Shown here in pieces: positions 48,858 through 58,770 of a DNA stretch of 64,000 bases (the first letter of the stretch is position 1; each line of letters begins with the position of its first letter). The notes beneath the pieces are model-generated. The model did not search any database and was not told where the DNA came from. It was given only the letters and a program-made list of their open reading frames with translations. The position numbers and the translations under genes were made by a program. This stretch comes from Heterodera schachtii (taxonomy: Eukaryota; Nematoda; Chromadorea; Rhabditida; Heteroderidae), in assembly GCA_023374025.1 (NCBI GenBank), contig SIJG01000018.1, positions 961,947-1,025,946 of the forward strand, written 5' to 3'.

Positions 48858-49453
48858 CTTCAGAACGTTTTCCTATTTGCTCACCATTTCCTCCTCTCCT
48901 TTTTGCCTTTCTTTCCTCTTCCTTTTGCCATCATTCCCCTCATCTCTTCCATTCCCTTCTCTTCCCTTCTCTCCCTCCCTTCCCTTCCATTCCCTTCCCT
49001 CCCCCTTCCCTTCCCTCCCCCTTCTCTTCTTCCCTTCCCCTTCCATTCCCTTCCTTCTCTTCCCTTCCCCCAATTTTTCCGTTTATTTCGCTCGTTTTTT
49101 TTCCTAATTTGCCTTAATCAGCCACAAATGATCTGTCACTACCTAATTTTATCATAATTCTTTAGAAAATTCTTTAGGCATTCTTTCCTCATTTTTATTT
49201 TTAAAATGTTTCTACCTTACACTTTAAAGTTATGTATAATTAATTAATTGTTCTTTTTTATTAATGCATTTTTATTATTTTGTCTGAATATAAATATTTA
49301 CAATATATCTTTTGGGATTGCACCACTCAGAGGGTCTTTTAGCTTTAAGATGGCAAAAGAGTGGTAATTATAAAGCACATTCAGTCGTTGCGCAATCCCT
49401 TTGAATACAAATGAGCAATTAGTTAATTAATTAATAATTAATGGTTGCGAATG
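48858..49453. other. Intergenic: CT-rich then AT-rich
   Basis: 48890-49075 is a (C/T)-only stretch built of CCCTTCCCTT-like repeats. 49080-49453 is AT-rich and presumably contains the 3' UTRs of both convergent genes. No exon is seen. Confidence 0.45.
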
Positions 49454-49852
49454 CTAAAGGACGGAATTAGCCCTGAGGGAATGCATTTTGGCCAGCGGTG
49501 ACCTTCGTCCCTCTGCCATTCCTCGCGGATTATCCCTTGCCGAGTTTTTTGTTTGGCCGTTTTCGTGCGCAATTAACGGTTGTGAGAAGGGAGACGCGGC
49601 GGTGAGTCGGACTGAGTCGCCGTTGGTGGCACGGCGACTCCCGGCCGACTCGCAGCGTTGCAGTTGGAGGGCCCTTCTGTTCATGCGTTTGAGCCTTGAT
49701 CAGATCAAAAAAGATTGATAGTTCCGCGCATTCCCTGACTTCTCTGTCACTCTCCCCCCTCCCCTCTCTCTTTCCATTTTCTCTCCTTTCTCTCTCTCTT
49801 TATTCCTCAATCCCTTCTTTCTTTCCCTTCCCCCCCCCTCTCTCTGTCTCTG

Positions 49853-49902
<50 letters not shown>

Positions 49903-51800
49903 ACTCTCCTTTCCCACTATTTCCCCCTGCTTTCTTTCTCTACCTGCTCTCTTCGTTTCCCCCTGTGCTTCTCAAACTGTGCATTCTCGACATCAATGAC
50001 GTGATTATTTCGCTTGTTGTCGTGCCGATTCCGGTCAAATTAGCCTTTTGACCTTTGTCTTTGGCGGTTAGCCAAAAAAACAAAAAGGGATTGAAAACGA
50101 TGGTGGACATTGCGATCACATGGGCAACCAATGGCCAAAGATAGGGCTTAATGCATTTGGAAATTCAATTAAAAATGGAGAGAAGAACAGAGAACGAGGG
50201 CGGGGGGCGAGAGAGAGAAGGAAAAAGAGGGAGAGAGAGTGAGAGTGAGAGAGAGAGTGGAGAGAGAGAGAGAGAGATAGAGAGAGAGAGATAGAGAGAG
50301 AGTGAGAGAGAGTGAGAGAGAGAGAAAGAGAGACAGAAGAGAGAGAGAGAGAGAGAGAGAGAAATACCTGCTTCTTCAGCCAATTCGGCTCTTGCTCTAA
50401 ACGAGAAATGTTGGGAGGGTCAAAAGCAATGATTAATGCTATTAACTGAAATCCTTGGCCAAATTGACGGCGGTGATCGGAGTATTGCAGCCGATGAATG
50501 CGATTACCATGCCAATCAGAATGTAATTGACCCGTTTCTTTCTGTTCAATGCGTCTGTGCGCTGTGAATTCGACAGAGACTTTGAGAATTGGACATTTTG
50601 CACTTAATTATTTATTTTTTTTTTTTCGCCGTTATTTTTCTTACCGATCATATCCTTGTGCACTTTGCGGAGAATTCTCCAGTAACAATAAGTGATAATG
50701 GCCATCGGAACAACAAACTGTTAAGGGGTGATCAAAAACTTTGCCGAATTCGGTCGGCACTCGCCCACCCCCCCCCCCCCCCGGGCTTTGCTTTTGCCAT
50801 GTTCTCACTTGGAAAAGCATTACTCCCGTGCCGTAAAGCCTCCGTTGGGTATCTCCTGACCAATTTAATTCATCACCTCAACATGACCATTTTAATATGC
50901 AACCAATTTGAACATTTTCTCACAAAATTGTCCGCAAAAGGGAGTCGAATTCTTCGGCACATAATAATCACTAAAATGTGCCAAAAATAAAAGTGTCACA
51001 AAAAGACGAATACTAACCCATTGACCAACGAATAGGAGAGAAGGTAAGGGATGTTGAGCAGCGAGGACAAAGTCCAAATGACGAAAGTGACGAAGCCCGC
51101 GGTTCGTAGAGAGAACTGTTCACTGAAGGGGGGAGGGAGATGAAGCCAAGGGACGGCTAACAAAGGACAAAAGGTTGCCGGGTCAAGTCGATGATGTGCA
51201 TGAACTTGTCCACCGCGATGGCTGTCAAGCTCCAACTAAACGAAGACCAATGGGAGAAGGGCGGAGCAAATGGCACAATGCCAACCTGGTGACGAACACA
51301 GCGCAAGAGTTGGACAAGGGCACGAGACGGCACATCAAAGAGCCGAAACTCCAATCCTTAGTCAGCGCATACCTTAAAAGGAGGCGGGGTGGGGACGGAA
51401 ACGGACAGGGGAGGAGGGGACGGTCGGACCAAGGCGTGACCGGAACAGCGGTGAGACACAAAAGGATGTCGGTGAGGATGAGATTGAGCAGGAACAAATT
51501 GCGAGCCGATCGAAGTCTGAATGGAAGGGATAACTCAGAATATTTACAGCAAAACATCATCACTATTAGAAAAAGCGGATAGGCCAAATTTGCTCCGCCA
51601 GAGTTTTTACCGCTTAAAATTCCTTTTGCCATTCCCTTTTTGTTTCCATTTTCCCCCGGCATAAATGGGCATAAAATACCATCACCTTTTGTTTTGTGCA
51701 AAAGCGAGCAGAACGGAACCATTGCCGAGAAGACCGAGCAAAAAGAGACAACCATAAACGATGGCGAAGCCGCTTTGAACAGAGGGCCAACTTAAGGGGG
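49454..51800 (-). CDS. Class-A GPCR, neuropeptide (NPR/NPY-like) receptor; 5' end unresolved
   Basis: Exons on the minus strand give all seven helices in order: TM1 with GNGS (SGFAIVYGCLFLLGLLGNGS, about 51785-51690), TM2 (NLFLLNLILTDILLCLTAVP, about 51510), TM3 with conserved Trp and Cys (WSFGSLMCRLVPLSNSCAVF, about 51350), and TM3 end SLTAIAVDKFMHI (about 51220). Then come TM4 (TAGFVTFVIWTLSSLLNIPY), TM5 (FVVPMAIITYCYWRILRKVH, about 50715-50645), TM6 (VNYILIGMVIAFIGCNTPIT, about 50535) and TM7 with an NPxxF motif (MSTIVFNPFLFFWL, about 50115-50050). The final exon (about 49454-49700) is a Ser/Arg-rich cytosolic tail. The layout resembles nematode NPR receptors for FMRFamide/NPY-like peptides. 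The ligand cannot be told. The DRY motif reads DKF. The first exon or start codon was not located; a poly-C run just upstream of TM1 makes the frame there uncertain. Confidence 0.82.
49738..50366. repeat. Paired CT/GA microsatellites flanking the TM7 exon
   Basis: 49738-49910 is a (TC)n-type stretch on the plus strand. 50168-50366 is a (GA)n-type stretch, the reverse complement in kind. The exon for TM7 lies between them. Both are intronic. Confidence 0.8.
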
Positions 51801-52855
51801 GGGGGGAGGGCATTTCGGCCATTCTCTTAATTAACACTAATGGCACCTTGCCAAGTCGTCAATTCCCTGTGCACGGATTGCTTCTGCCACTTCGATGCAT
51901 TCACTTTTCACTTTTAGTTTTATCGACTCATTTTCCATTCTTCTGAAGAAACTGTTCAATATTCAGCATGTAAAATTAAAGGAAAAAACGAATTCGTGGG
52001 GGTGGGGGAGAAAGGCACGGACAAAAAAGGGGGGGGGGGAAATCAGTGGGGAAGGAATGGCACGCATCAGCGAGTGTATGGGCATGGCATGGCCATGGAC
52101 ACGGAGAGTGAAACGTGACTTGCGTTGTCCTCATATCCTGGCCAAAAGTGCGGAATGGAAAAAAAGAAATGACTGCCAACACAAAAGGTGTTATTTACAA
52201 TGAATGGAGAAATTGAAAATGAACGGACTTAATTGGGCCATTTGTCCAACGACAACAGGCTAATTGTAAGTGGTCAATTACGAGTGTGCCCCCCTCACTA
52301 TTGACACCTTCCTTTTTACTGAAAAATCCAACCTTAGACCCTTTTATGAGTCCCTCCGTTTTCACCCCCCCCCCCCCCTTCCGGGCGAAGTCTTCGCCCG
52401 AAAAAGCCCTTCGGGGAAGGGGCGGGAGATGAGAGACGAGAGGTGATGATGCACTTGGGCAGTGAATGGGGGGGGGGGGAAAGCGGCAAAACATATTATA
52501 GCGGACGAGCAAAGATGAAATTGGCACACACATTCATTCTTTTGTCCACGTAAGATGTTCTCACCCAACGAAAGAATAGATGAAAAGTCTTCTCAAATGA
52601 GGGGTAACGGCGGAGAGAGGGGAGGGGAGGGGGAGGGAAGTGCCAAAAGAGACAATCAAATTTGGAAAACTGAGAAAGAATGAGGAACAAACTGAGAACA
52701 AATTGAAATGGAACAAATGCGGAAAAGGATGAAGAAGCTTTTGAAACTTTAACTGTAAAACGGAGTTTAATTGGAAAGGGTGGAAAAAGAAAAAGCGCAG
52801 CGGAATTAGGGGAGGGGGCGGGGGAGGAAAACGCAGAGGATGGGGGAGCAGGAAG
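51801..52855. other. Gene-poor DNA with G/C tracts
   Basis: Contains poly-G or poly-C runs at about 51796-51807, 52029-52040, 52364-52380 and 52469-52480 and purine-rich sequence from 52590. No exon is supported. Confidence 0.4.
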
Positions 52856-53379
52856 GTTCGCCGACGCCGGTTCGCCGATGAAAGGTTCGCCGACGCCGGT
52901 TCGCCGATGAAAGGTTCGCCGACGCCGGTTCGCCGACGGACGATTCGCCGACAAGACTTTTCGCCGACAGACGATTCGCCGATAAGATGTGGGACAGAAT
53001 TTTTTAAATAAAGTTGAAATAAATCAGAAACTTTCTGGAAAACTAATCAATTTAAGAAATACCTATGTTTTTCTAGAGAACTGTTAGTATTGATCATCAT
53101 TTTTACCCACACTTAGCTTATTATCTAATTTTAAACAATACTACAGAAGTACGCTATAAATGGATATAGTATGTATGTCCAAGGATAGTCAGCGCCGAGT
53201 GGAACATGTTAATTATGGAGGTTTCCAAGAAAGTTTCTGATTTATTTCAACTTTATTTAAAAACATTCTGTCCCACATCTTATCGACGAATCGTCTGTCG
53301 GCGAAAAGTCTTGTCGGCGAATCGTCCGTCGGCGAACCGGCGTCGGCGAACCTTCCATCGGCGAACCGGCGTCGGCGAA
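52856..53379. mobile_element. Long inverted-repeat (foldback-type) element with nested 14-bp repeats
   Basis: The left arm (about 52856-53035) and right arm (about 53225-53379) are near-perfect inverse complements over roughly 150 bp. The outer part of each arm is built of tandem TTCGCCGACGCCGG and TTCGCCGATGAAAGG-type units, with one more copy pair on the left. The inner part includes AGATGTGGGACAGAAT and a stretch around AAATCAGAAACTTTCT. About 190 bp of unique AT-rich sequence separates the arms. No coding capacity is seen, and a target-site duplication was not identified with confidence. Confidence 0.8.
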
Positions 53380-55624
53380 TAGTCATGTACCCGAGGATGG
53401 AGGGTGAAACGGGGAGGGGGGACGGGGCAAAAACATGGAGGAGGGAAATCGGGGAAGAAAAAAAAAGGGGAGGGAAAATGAGGGAAAAACGTGGGAGACG
53501 AGGGAGGTAAATCAGAAGAGGAAAAATGGGGGAGAAAAGCGGGGGGAGAAAAGCGGGGGGGGGGAAAGCGGGGGGGGGGAAAGCGGGGGGGGGCTAATAA
53601 TAAAAAGAATAATGGACAATCAATGCCACCCAAAAGCAACAAAACAAAGGACAACAAAAAGATAAACATACAAATTGGTTTTTTGAATGAAAGGAGGAGG
53701 GACAGACGAGACGAGTGGTCAAATTCAATTAGACAAAAAAAAAAGCATCGGCCCGGCCTATCAATGAACGAAAAGTGCCGTCCCCGCCAATTCTCTCTCC
53801 CATTGACAAATTGGAAACGTCGAAAAAAAAATTCGCTCTTTTTAATTGCAAAACATTTTTTCGCTTGGCATAAATCGAAAAGAGAATTACTTGCTGGGTT
53901 ATCAGAATGACCAAAATAGGAAAATTTGAAATTTTTCATGGATTCAGAAATTTATTTTAAAATACGAATCGAATTGTCTGAATTCACACGCCCCAAAAAC
54001 ATTCATTTGGTAGGAAGAACAATTGGCTCATTGTCAGCTTCACAGGGTAATTTTGTTGATTGTTCACGGGAAAAGGGAAATGGGGGGGGAGAGAGTGGGA
54101 GGGGGAGAGGGGGGGGGGGAGAGAGAGTGGGAGGGGGAGAGGGGGGGGGGAGAGAGAGTGGGAGGGGGAGAGGGGGGGGGGGAGGGGGGGGGGGACAGCC
54201 GCCCCTCCCCCCCGGCACTTTCACTTTTTGATCATTTTTCTCATTGATTTCTGATGAATGAATAGACAATCGGCGGTCCCCCCCCCCCCCACCAAAGCCT
54301 CAACAAACATTATTCCCAAAGTGATGGATGTGAGGGCAAGACTTTGGGAGTCGACAGAGGTGAAGAATCTGAGAAGAACAAGGAGGAGACGTGGAATTAA
54401 TCATTGGAATTTGAACAAAACGACGATTTAATTAGTGTACGGTATATGAATCGGCCTACTGTGGTTAGTTGGTTGAGAAAATTTAGGGGGATGGGGACAG
54501 TTTAAATCAAGGAAATTAAACTTTGGAGTGGAAGCGGGGAGGGTGGGGGGGGGGGAATGGACGAAATTGGTAGCAAATTGGGCAATTAGGGGAGGGGGGA
54601 GGCAGCGAGTGCCAATGAGCGAAATGCGCTGAAAATGGCCCTCTGTTCGGCGGTTCGTCCGTCGTAAAGTTGTTTCACACCAAAACAGCCGAAAGCAATT
54701 TCCAAGGAAATGCCGGCAAAAGAGAGAATGGCCATGGCAATGACTAATTGAATGAATGAATCCAATGTTTGCAGCTCAAATTTCAGAAAAAGAAACAATT
54801 GAAGGGATTTGCTTGTGTTATTGAAGCGACCGATTTTTATTGGCCAAAAGAATGGCAAAAAATGGGAGAGACACCACAGAGAGTGTGAAGGATAAGAAGA
54901 GAAATGGAACAGCGAAAGAATGGAACAACGGACACGCAAGAGGAGTCGGGACGATGGAGACAAATTGAAATTCGAACCGCAATCAGACGAACTCGAAGAA
55001 AAACAAAAGGGGGGGGGAGAGGGAGGGGGGGGGGGTGACGTGAGAGAATGCAAAATGATGAAGAAAAGGATGGATGATAAAGGAGAGGAACGGAGGGGGA
55101 GGGGGAGGGGGGGCTTTTGACTTTTCAATTTCAATGGCATGCAAAGGAAAGGGCGCGGGAGGGGCGGGGGGGGGGGAGACGAGCGGAAGGAGGGGGCGCC
55201 TGCGCAGAGTCCCCCTCCCCTCTCCCTCCGTCCCCCCCCCCCCCCGCCCATAGTCCGATCACTTTAACAACCGACGGAGAGATCGGCGGAGAGAAGAACG
55301 CTGCTCAACGGAAAGTGCCTTTGGTCGCGAGTATTCTTGAAATTTGCCAAGATTGGGGAAACGCGGAGGCGGAGACGAAAAGAGAGCACTCAAAAGAGAC
55401 AAATTTAACCATAAAAATGATTTTTGTTTTATGTTTTGGTAAACAACGAATTATTTGGCAGATTATGAAAAATAACAGAAAAACAGTAAAAAATATATAC
55501 AGACAAAATCAAAATCATAAAGGCAAACATTTGTTTTAAACAAATCGCCGCTCTTTTTGCCCTTTCATTTTTAATTTTAATTTCATTTCGCATTTTGCTT
55601 TCATTCAGTCAATCCTCCATTTCA
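53380..55624. other. Gene-poor region; one possible membrane-protein exon
   Basis: Mostly purine-rich or G/C-tract sequence. On the minus strand, 54790-54600 reads as one good hydrophobic segment (LVIAMAILSFAGISLEIAFG) followed by YDGRTAEQRAIFSAF. It could be an exon of a membrane protein, but no partner exons could be joined to it. Confidence 0.3.
54060..54210. repeat. G-rich tandem repeat (about 32-bp unit)
   Basis: Repeats of the type GAGAGAGTGGGAGGGGGAGA separated by G runs, about four copies. Several runs of five or more G would allow G-quadruplex formation. Confidence 0.8.
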
Positions 55625-56203
55625 TTATGTAAATAAAAGTTTATGTGATACAAAAAAGCACAACGAAAATGCCAAAAGGACGAAAAGCGGGCGAATCTTC
55701 GGCCCTTCCGACGCGTTGCAATAGCTCGACTCGGAGCAGCAGCACATTTCGCCCTGAACGCCTTCGAATTCCAATTTGGCACAAACATTGCGAAGTCCCT
55801 TTTGGGAGAAGCGATTTTTTGGTTAAAAATTTATGGAAATTACCGAACAAATGACCACGGAACAGCCGCGCTTCACAAAATCCGTCACCCCCGTGTGACT
55901 GACGAATTTGTAGCAGTACTTTTCCATGCCGGGCATCGCCCTCTCCAACATGTTCAGCTCACAGCGAATGTTGTCGTCAATCTCTTCTTGGCCAATGAAA
56001 TATTTAATGCCCCGGTAACACCTCTAACGGATGGAAACGATGAGAAAAAGGAAGGAAGTGAAAAGAAAGAAAGCGCACATCAGAGGAGGATCAGCAGAAG
56101 AAGAAGAATGGCCAAAAAGAGAGGGGAACGAATCGCAAAAGGGCAAAAACGGCAAAAGGCAGAAAATGGCAAAAAGGGACAGAAACGGAGGGAGGAGAGA
56201 CAT
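55625..56203 (-). CDS. Ly-6/uPAR-like (three-finger) GPI-anchored protein
   Basis: Three exons. Exon 1 from 56203 has a signal peptide (SLLPPFLSLFAIFCLLPF). Exon 2 (about 56020-55850) begins CYRGIKYFIGQEEIDD and continues ELNMLERAMPGMEKYCYKFV to RGCSVVICS. Exon 3 ends at 55625, with NVCAKLEFEGVQGE, CCCSESSYCN and a hydrophobic GPI-type tail (IRPLFVLLAFSLCFFV). The cysteine order, with CC-x(n)-CN at the end, is that of the Ly-6/uPAR fold. Nematode relatives include ODR-2 and the HOT proteins, which act on neuronal surfaces. The second splice of exon 1 is chosen so that LM joins CYRG. Which specific Ly-6 group it belongs to is not determined. Confidence 0.72.
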
Positions 56204-56458
56204 TGGGGGGGGGGGCAATAAAATTGGTTAATTTGGAAAGAGAGGGAAGGGAAGACAAATCGGAAGGAATGGGCGGGGGGGGGGGAAGAGGGGAGGGAAA
56301 TTGATCGAACGAACGAACACTCAAAAACAAATCGTAGTGGGAGGTTTCTTTTGGCTTTTGTGTGTGACTCATTCGCTTTTGAAATGAACGTTTTTTGAAG
56401 GTTTTTAAATTTATTTATCCGTCTTTAAATTCAAAATGTTTGTCCAAATTGCATTTTA

Positions 56459-58070
56459 TCACTTCGTTTTTTCCCGTCGTAAGTCAAAATGCTTTGCGTT
56501 TGGCCACACTTTTGTGAAGTTGTAAATCAAATTGGGCTGTTCCGCCGACATTACCGTTGTGAAAATTGTCTGTCTGAAATTAATTTCCCCAATTTTCGAC
56601 TCTTTGGCCCGGCCGACTCATTGCGGACGGGCGGAATGGCGAGGACGCGGGAGGACAGCGCAATTGGGGAGATCAAACGCTGGCCGACCAGTCTTAGGCA
56701 TTGGGCCGCTTTTGTTCTGTGGGCAATTGAAAGTGAGTGGCAATGGCTAATTCTTCTGCACACCTTCGCTTGTCCGTCGTTCGTTCCCACGGGTCGCTGT
56801 TCGTCTCCACGAGAAACCACCGGTGGTGCAAATAGTCCAAGAAAAACACATCGGCCGCTCCAAATCGGTCCCTAATGAGCCGAAACAGTTGCGGTGCCTT
56901 TTCATTCTTAAACTCCTTAATCAGCACCTCGAAATGATCGCGCCGTCTCCTTTCCTTCCGCCAACGATTAAATATGATGGCGCAACCGTAGTGATACGAC
57001 TCAAATTGTCAACAGCTTCCTGGTAATTGTCCACAGTTTCCAACACTTTGCGCAGTTCAAATGCGATTGGATGACGAAAGCGGGTGATCAGTGCCATTAA
57101 AAGATTGTCCCATGGGCTACCGGAATCTGATCGTGATAAATTATTACGCTGAATTAACACCATTCGGGAACAGTTTACATCGAGCATTGAGAGACAAAGT
57201 GAACGCGTGAGGGCGTTGTCCGGTCAAAAGTCCGCTGTAAAGGACGAATTGGATGCCGGTGAATTGCACTCGTCCGTCCCTGACATAATCCACCACAATG
57301 GTGGCCTCTCTGAGCAGCTGAGTCCACCCATAGTCGAGATTGCGTCCGTGCAAAATTTGGCCGTCCAAGTCGGCCGTGAGGATGGAAGTGCAGCCGACGG
57401 AGGGAAGCGACCGATTGGACAGTGGATCGAGCCCAAATGCGTGGGCAAAGTCGAACAAGTCGTAGAACACATTGAGGAGCACAAGCTCGCCGAGATGGAC
57501 CTGCCCTTCCAAATGAGCAGCCATCCCTAAACACCAACTGACCAAAATGGCACAACTTTTGGCACTCCTTCAGCCGTTTGGTTCTTCTCATTTTCGAGAA
57601 ATGGTTTTAAGCACTGTATTTGCCAGTGTGTTACTGTATCGCTGTGAGAGAAATTCAAACGGAGGAAAATGCTAGTTTTCAGTCGGTTCTTCACTTCTTA
57701 AACCTTTAATCTCTTCAGCGAATTCGTATGGAAGAAAATGCAGCAATTTGCCAAAGATCCAAAAGAGCGGAGAGCGGACATTCTCGGGAAGGAATGATCT
57801 GAGAATATCCAACAATTTAATTGGGCCGGGGGCTTAATTAGAGGAACTTGCAAATGTGAGAGTGTTGCTTTTGTACCTAACCGTGCGAATCAATCGAGGG
57901 ACGACTTCACTCTCTCTGAACGCATTCAGCACGGGCAACCACCGATCCTTCGGGGGAAGGTCCAAGTCGACACGAAACCGTTTGATGAGAGAAGGAACAT
58001 CGCCAGCGGCGGAAGACGAAGAAAAAAGGAGGGCAAAAAGAAAAGGGAGCAAATGCGGTGAAAGGGACAT
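56459..58070 (-). CDS. NAAA / acid ceramidase-like N-terminal-nucleophile amidase
   Basis: A lysosomal or secreted amidase that cleaves N-acylethanolamines or ceramide. The start at 58070 opens a signal peptide (MSLSPHLLPFLFALLFSSSS), followed by DVPSLIKRFRVDLDLPPKDR and WLPVLNAFRESEV. Then come FLPENVRSPLFWIFGKLLHF (about 57780-57700) and a central exon (about 57545-57150). That exon has the autocleavage/nucleophile site VGCTSIL, the conserved HGRNLDY and TGIQFVLYSGLLTGQRPHAF. Further exons read LRKVLETVDNYQEAVDNLSR, APSYLIVGG and WFLVETNSDPWERTTDKRR, then PPVRNEQTIFTTVMSAEQPN and the stop at 56459-56461. By memory, HGRNLDY plus the following stretch is closer to NAAA than to acid ceramidase. 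All family landmarks are present, so the gene looks intact. Confidence 0.88.
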
Positions 58071-58770
58071 AAAGCGGAGCAGAAACAGCAGAAGAAGAAG
58101 CGGAGGAAGAAGCCGAAGAAAAGGGGAGAAAATGGAAATGAAAGGAAAAAAGCAATGAAAGGACGGAGAAAGAGCCCAAATAATAATCGAACAGTTTTAT
58201 CAGCAGCAGCAGCAGATAACCCATTATGTACATGACGTTGGTAACTGCTGTAGTTTTTCATTGCCATTTATTTTGTTTGATTCAGCAACTCACATTTCGT
58301 CACTGATCGTTTCGTCACTGTTAACTTCGTCACGGGAACCGCCCGGTTAGCCGCGGACAATTCGTAAATGAGTCGAAGCGCGAAAAAAATAAATTAACGA
58401 TAGGTTCATCTTTAATTCAGCAGTCGTACCACATTTAGCGGTTTTTTAACTAATTGCAAAATCGTTTCGACATTTTCTAATTATGGCGGCGAAAATATAT
58501 TTTTTATGACACAAAGTTAATTAAAAAAAAGAATGTACTAATTTGATTCAGTTGGACGAAATGTCGGGCCGAAATGCCCGAAAATGGCCCTTAAGAAATG
58601 ACCGCAAATGTCTAAACACGCTTGTTGATCAACTATCAATTACCACTTATCAGTGCGTCTTTCCCTTCCCATTTTATCTGTCCATTTGCTTTCGTCGTCT
58701 TCCTTAATCTCTTAAGCCATCGTTTTTTCCGTCCATAATCATTTAATATTTCTTTCGCAGTGCTCAGCAA
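58071..58770. promoter_or_regulatory. Intergenic region between divergent NAAA-like and acyl-CoA synthetase genes
   Basis: No exon is recognised. It contains three spaced copies of TTCGTCAC (58300-58336), AT-rich sequence and the presumed promoters of both genes. Confidence 0.35.
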
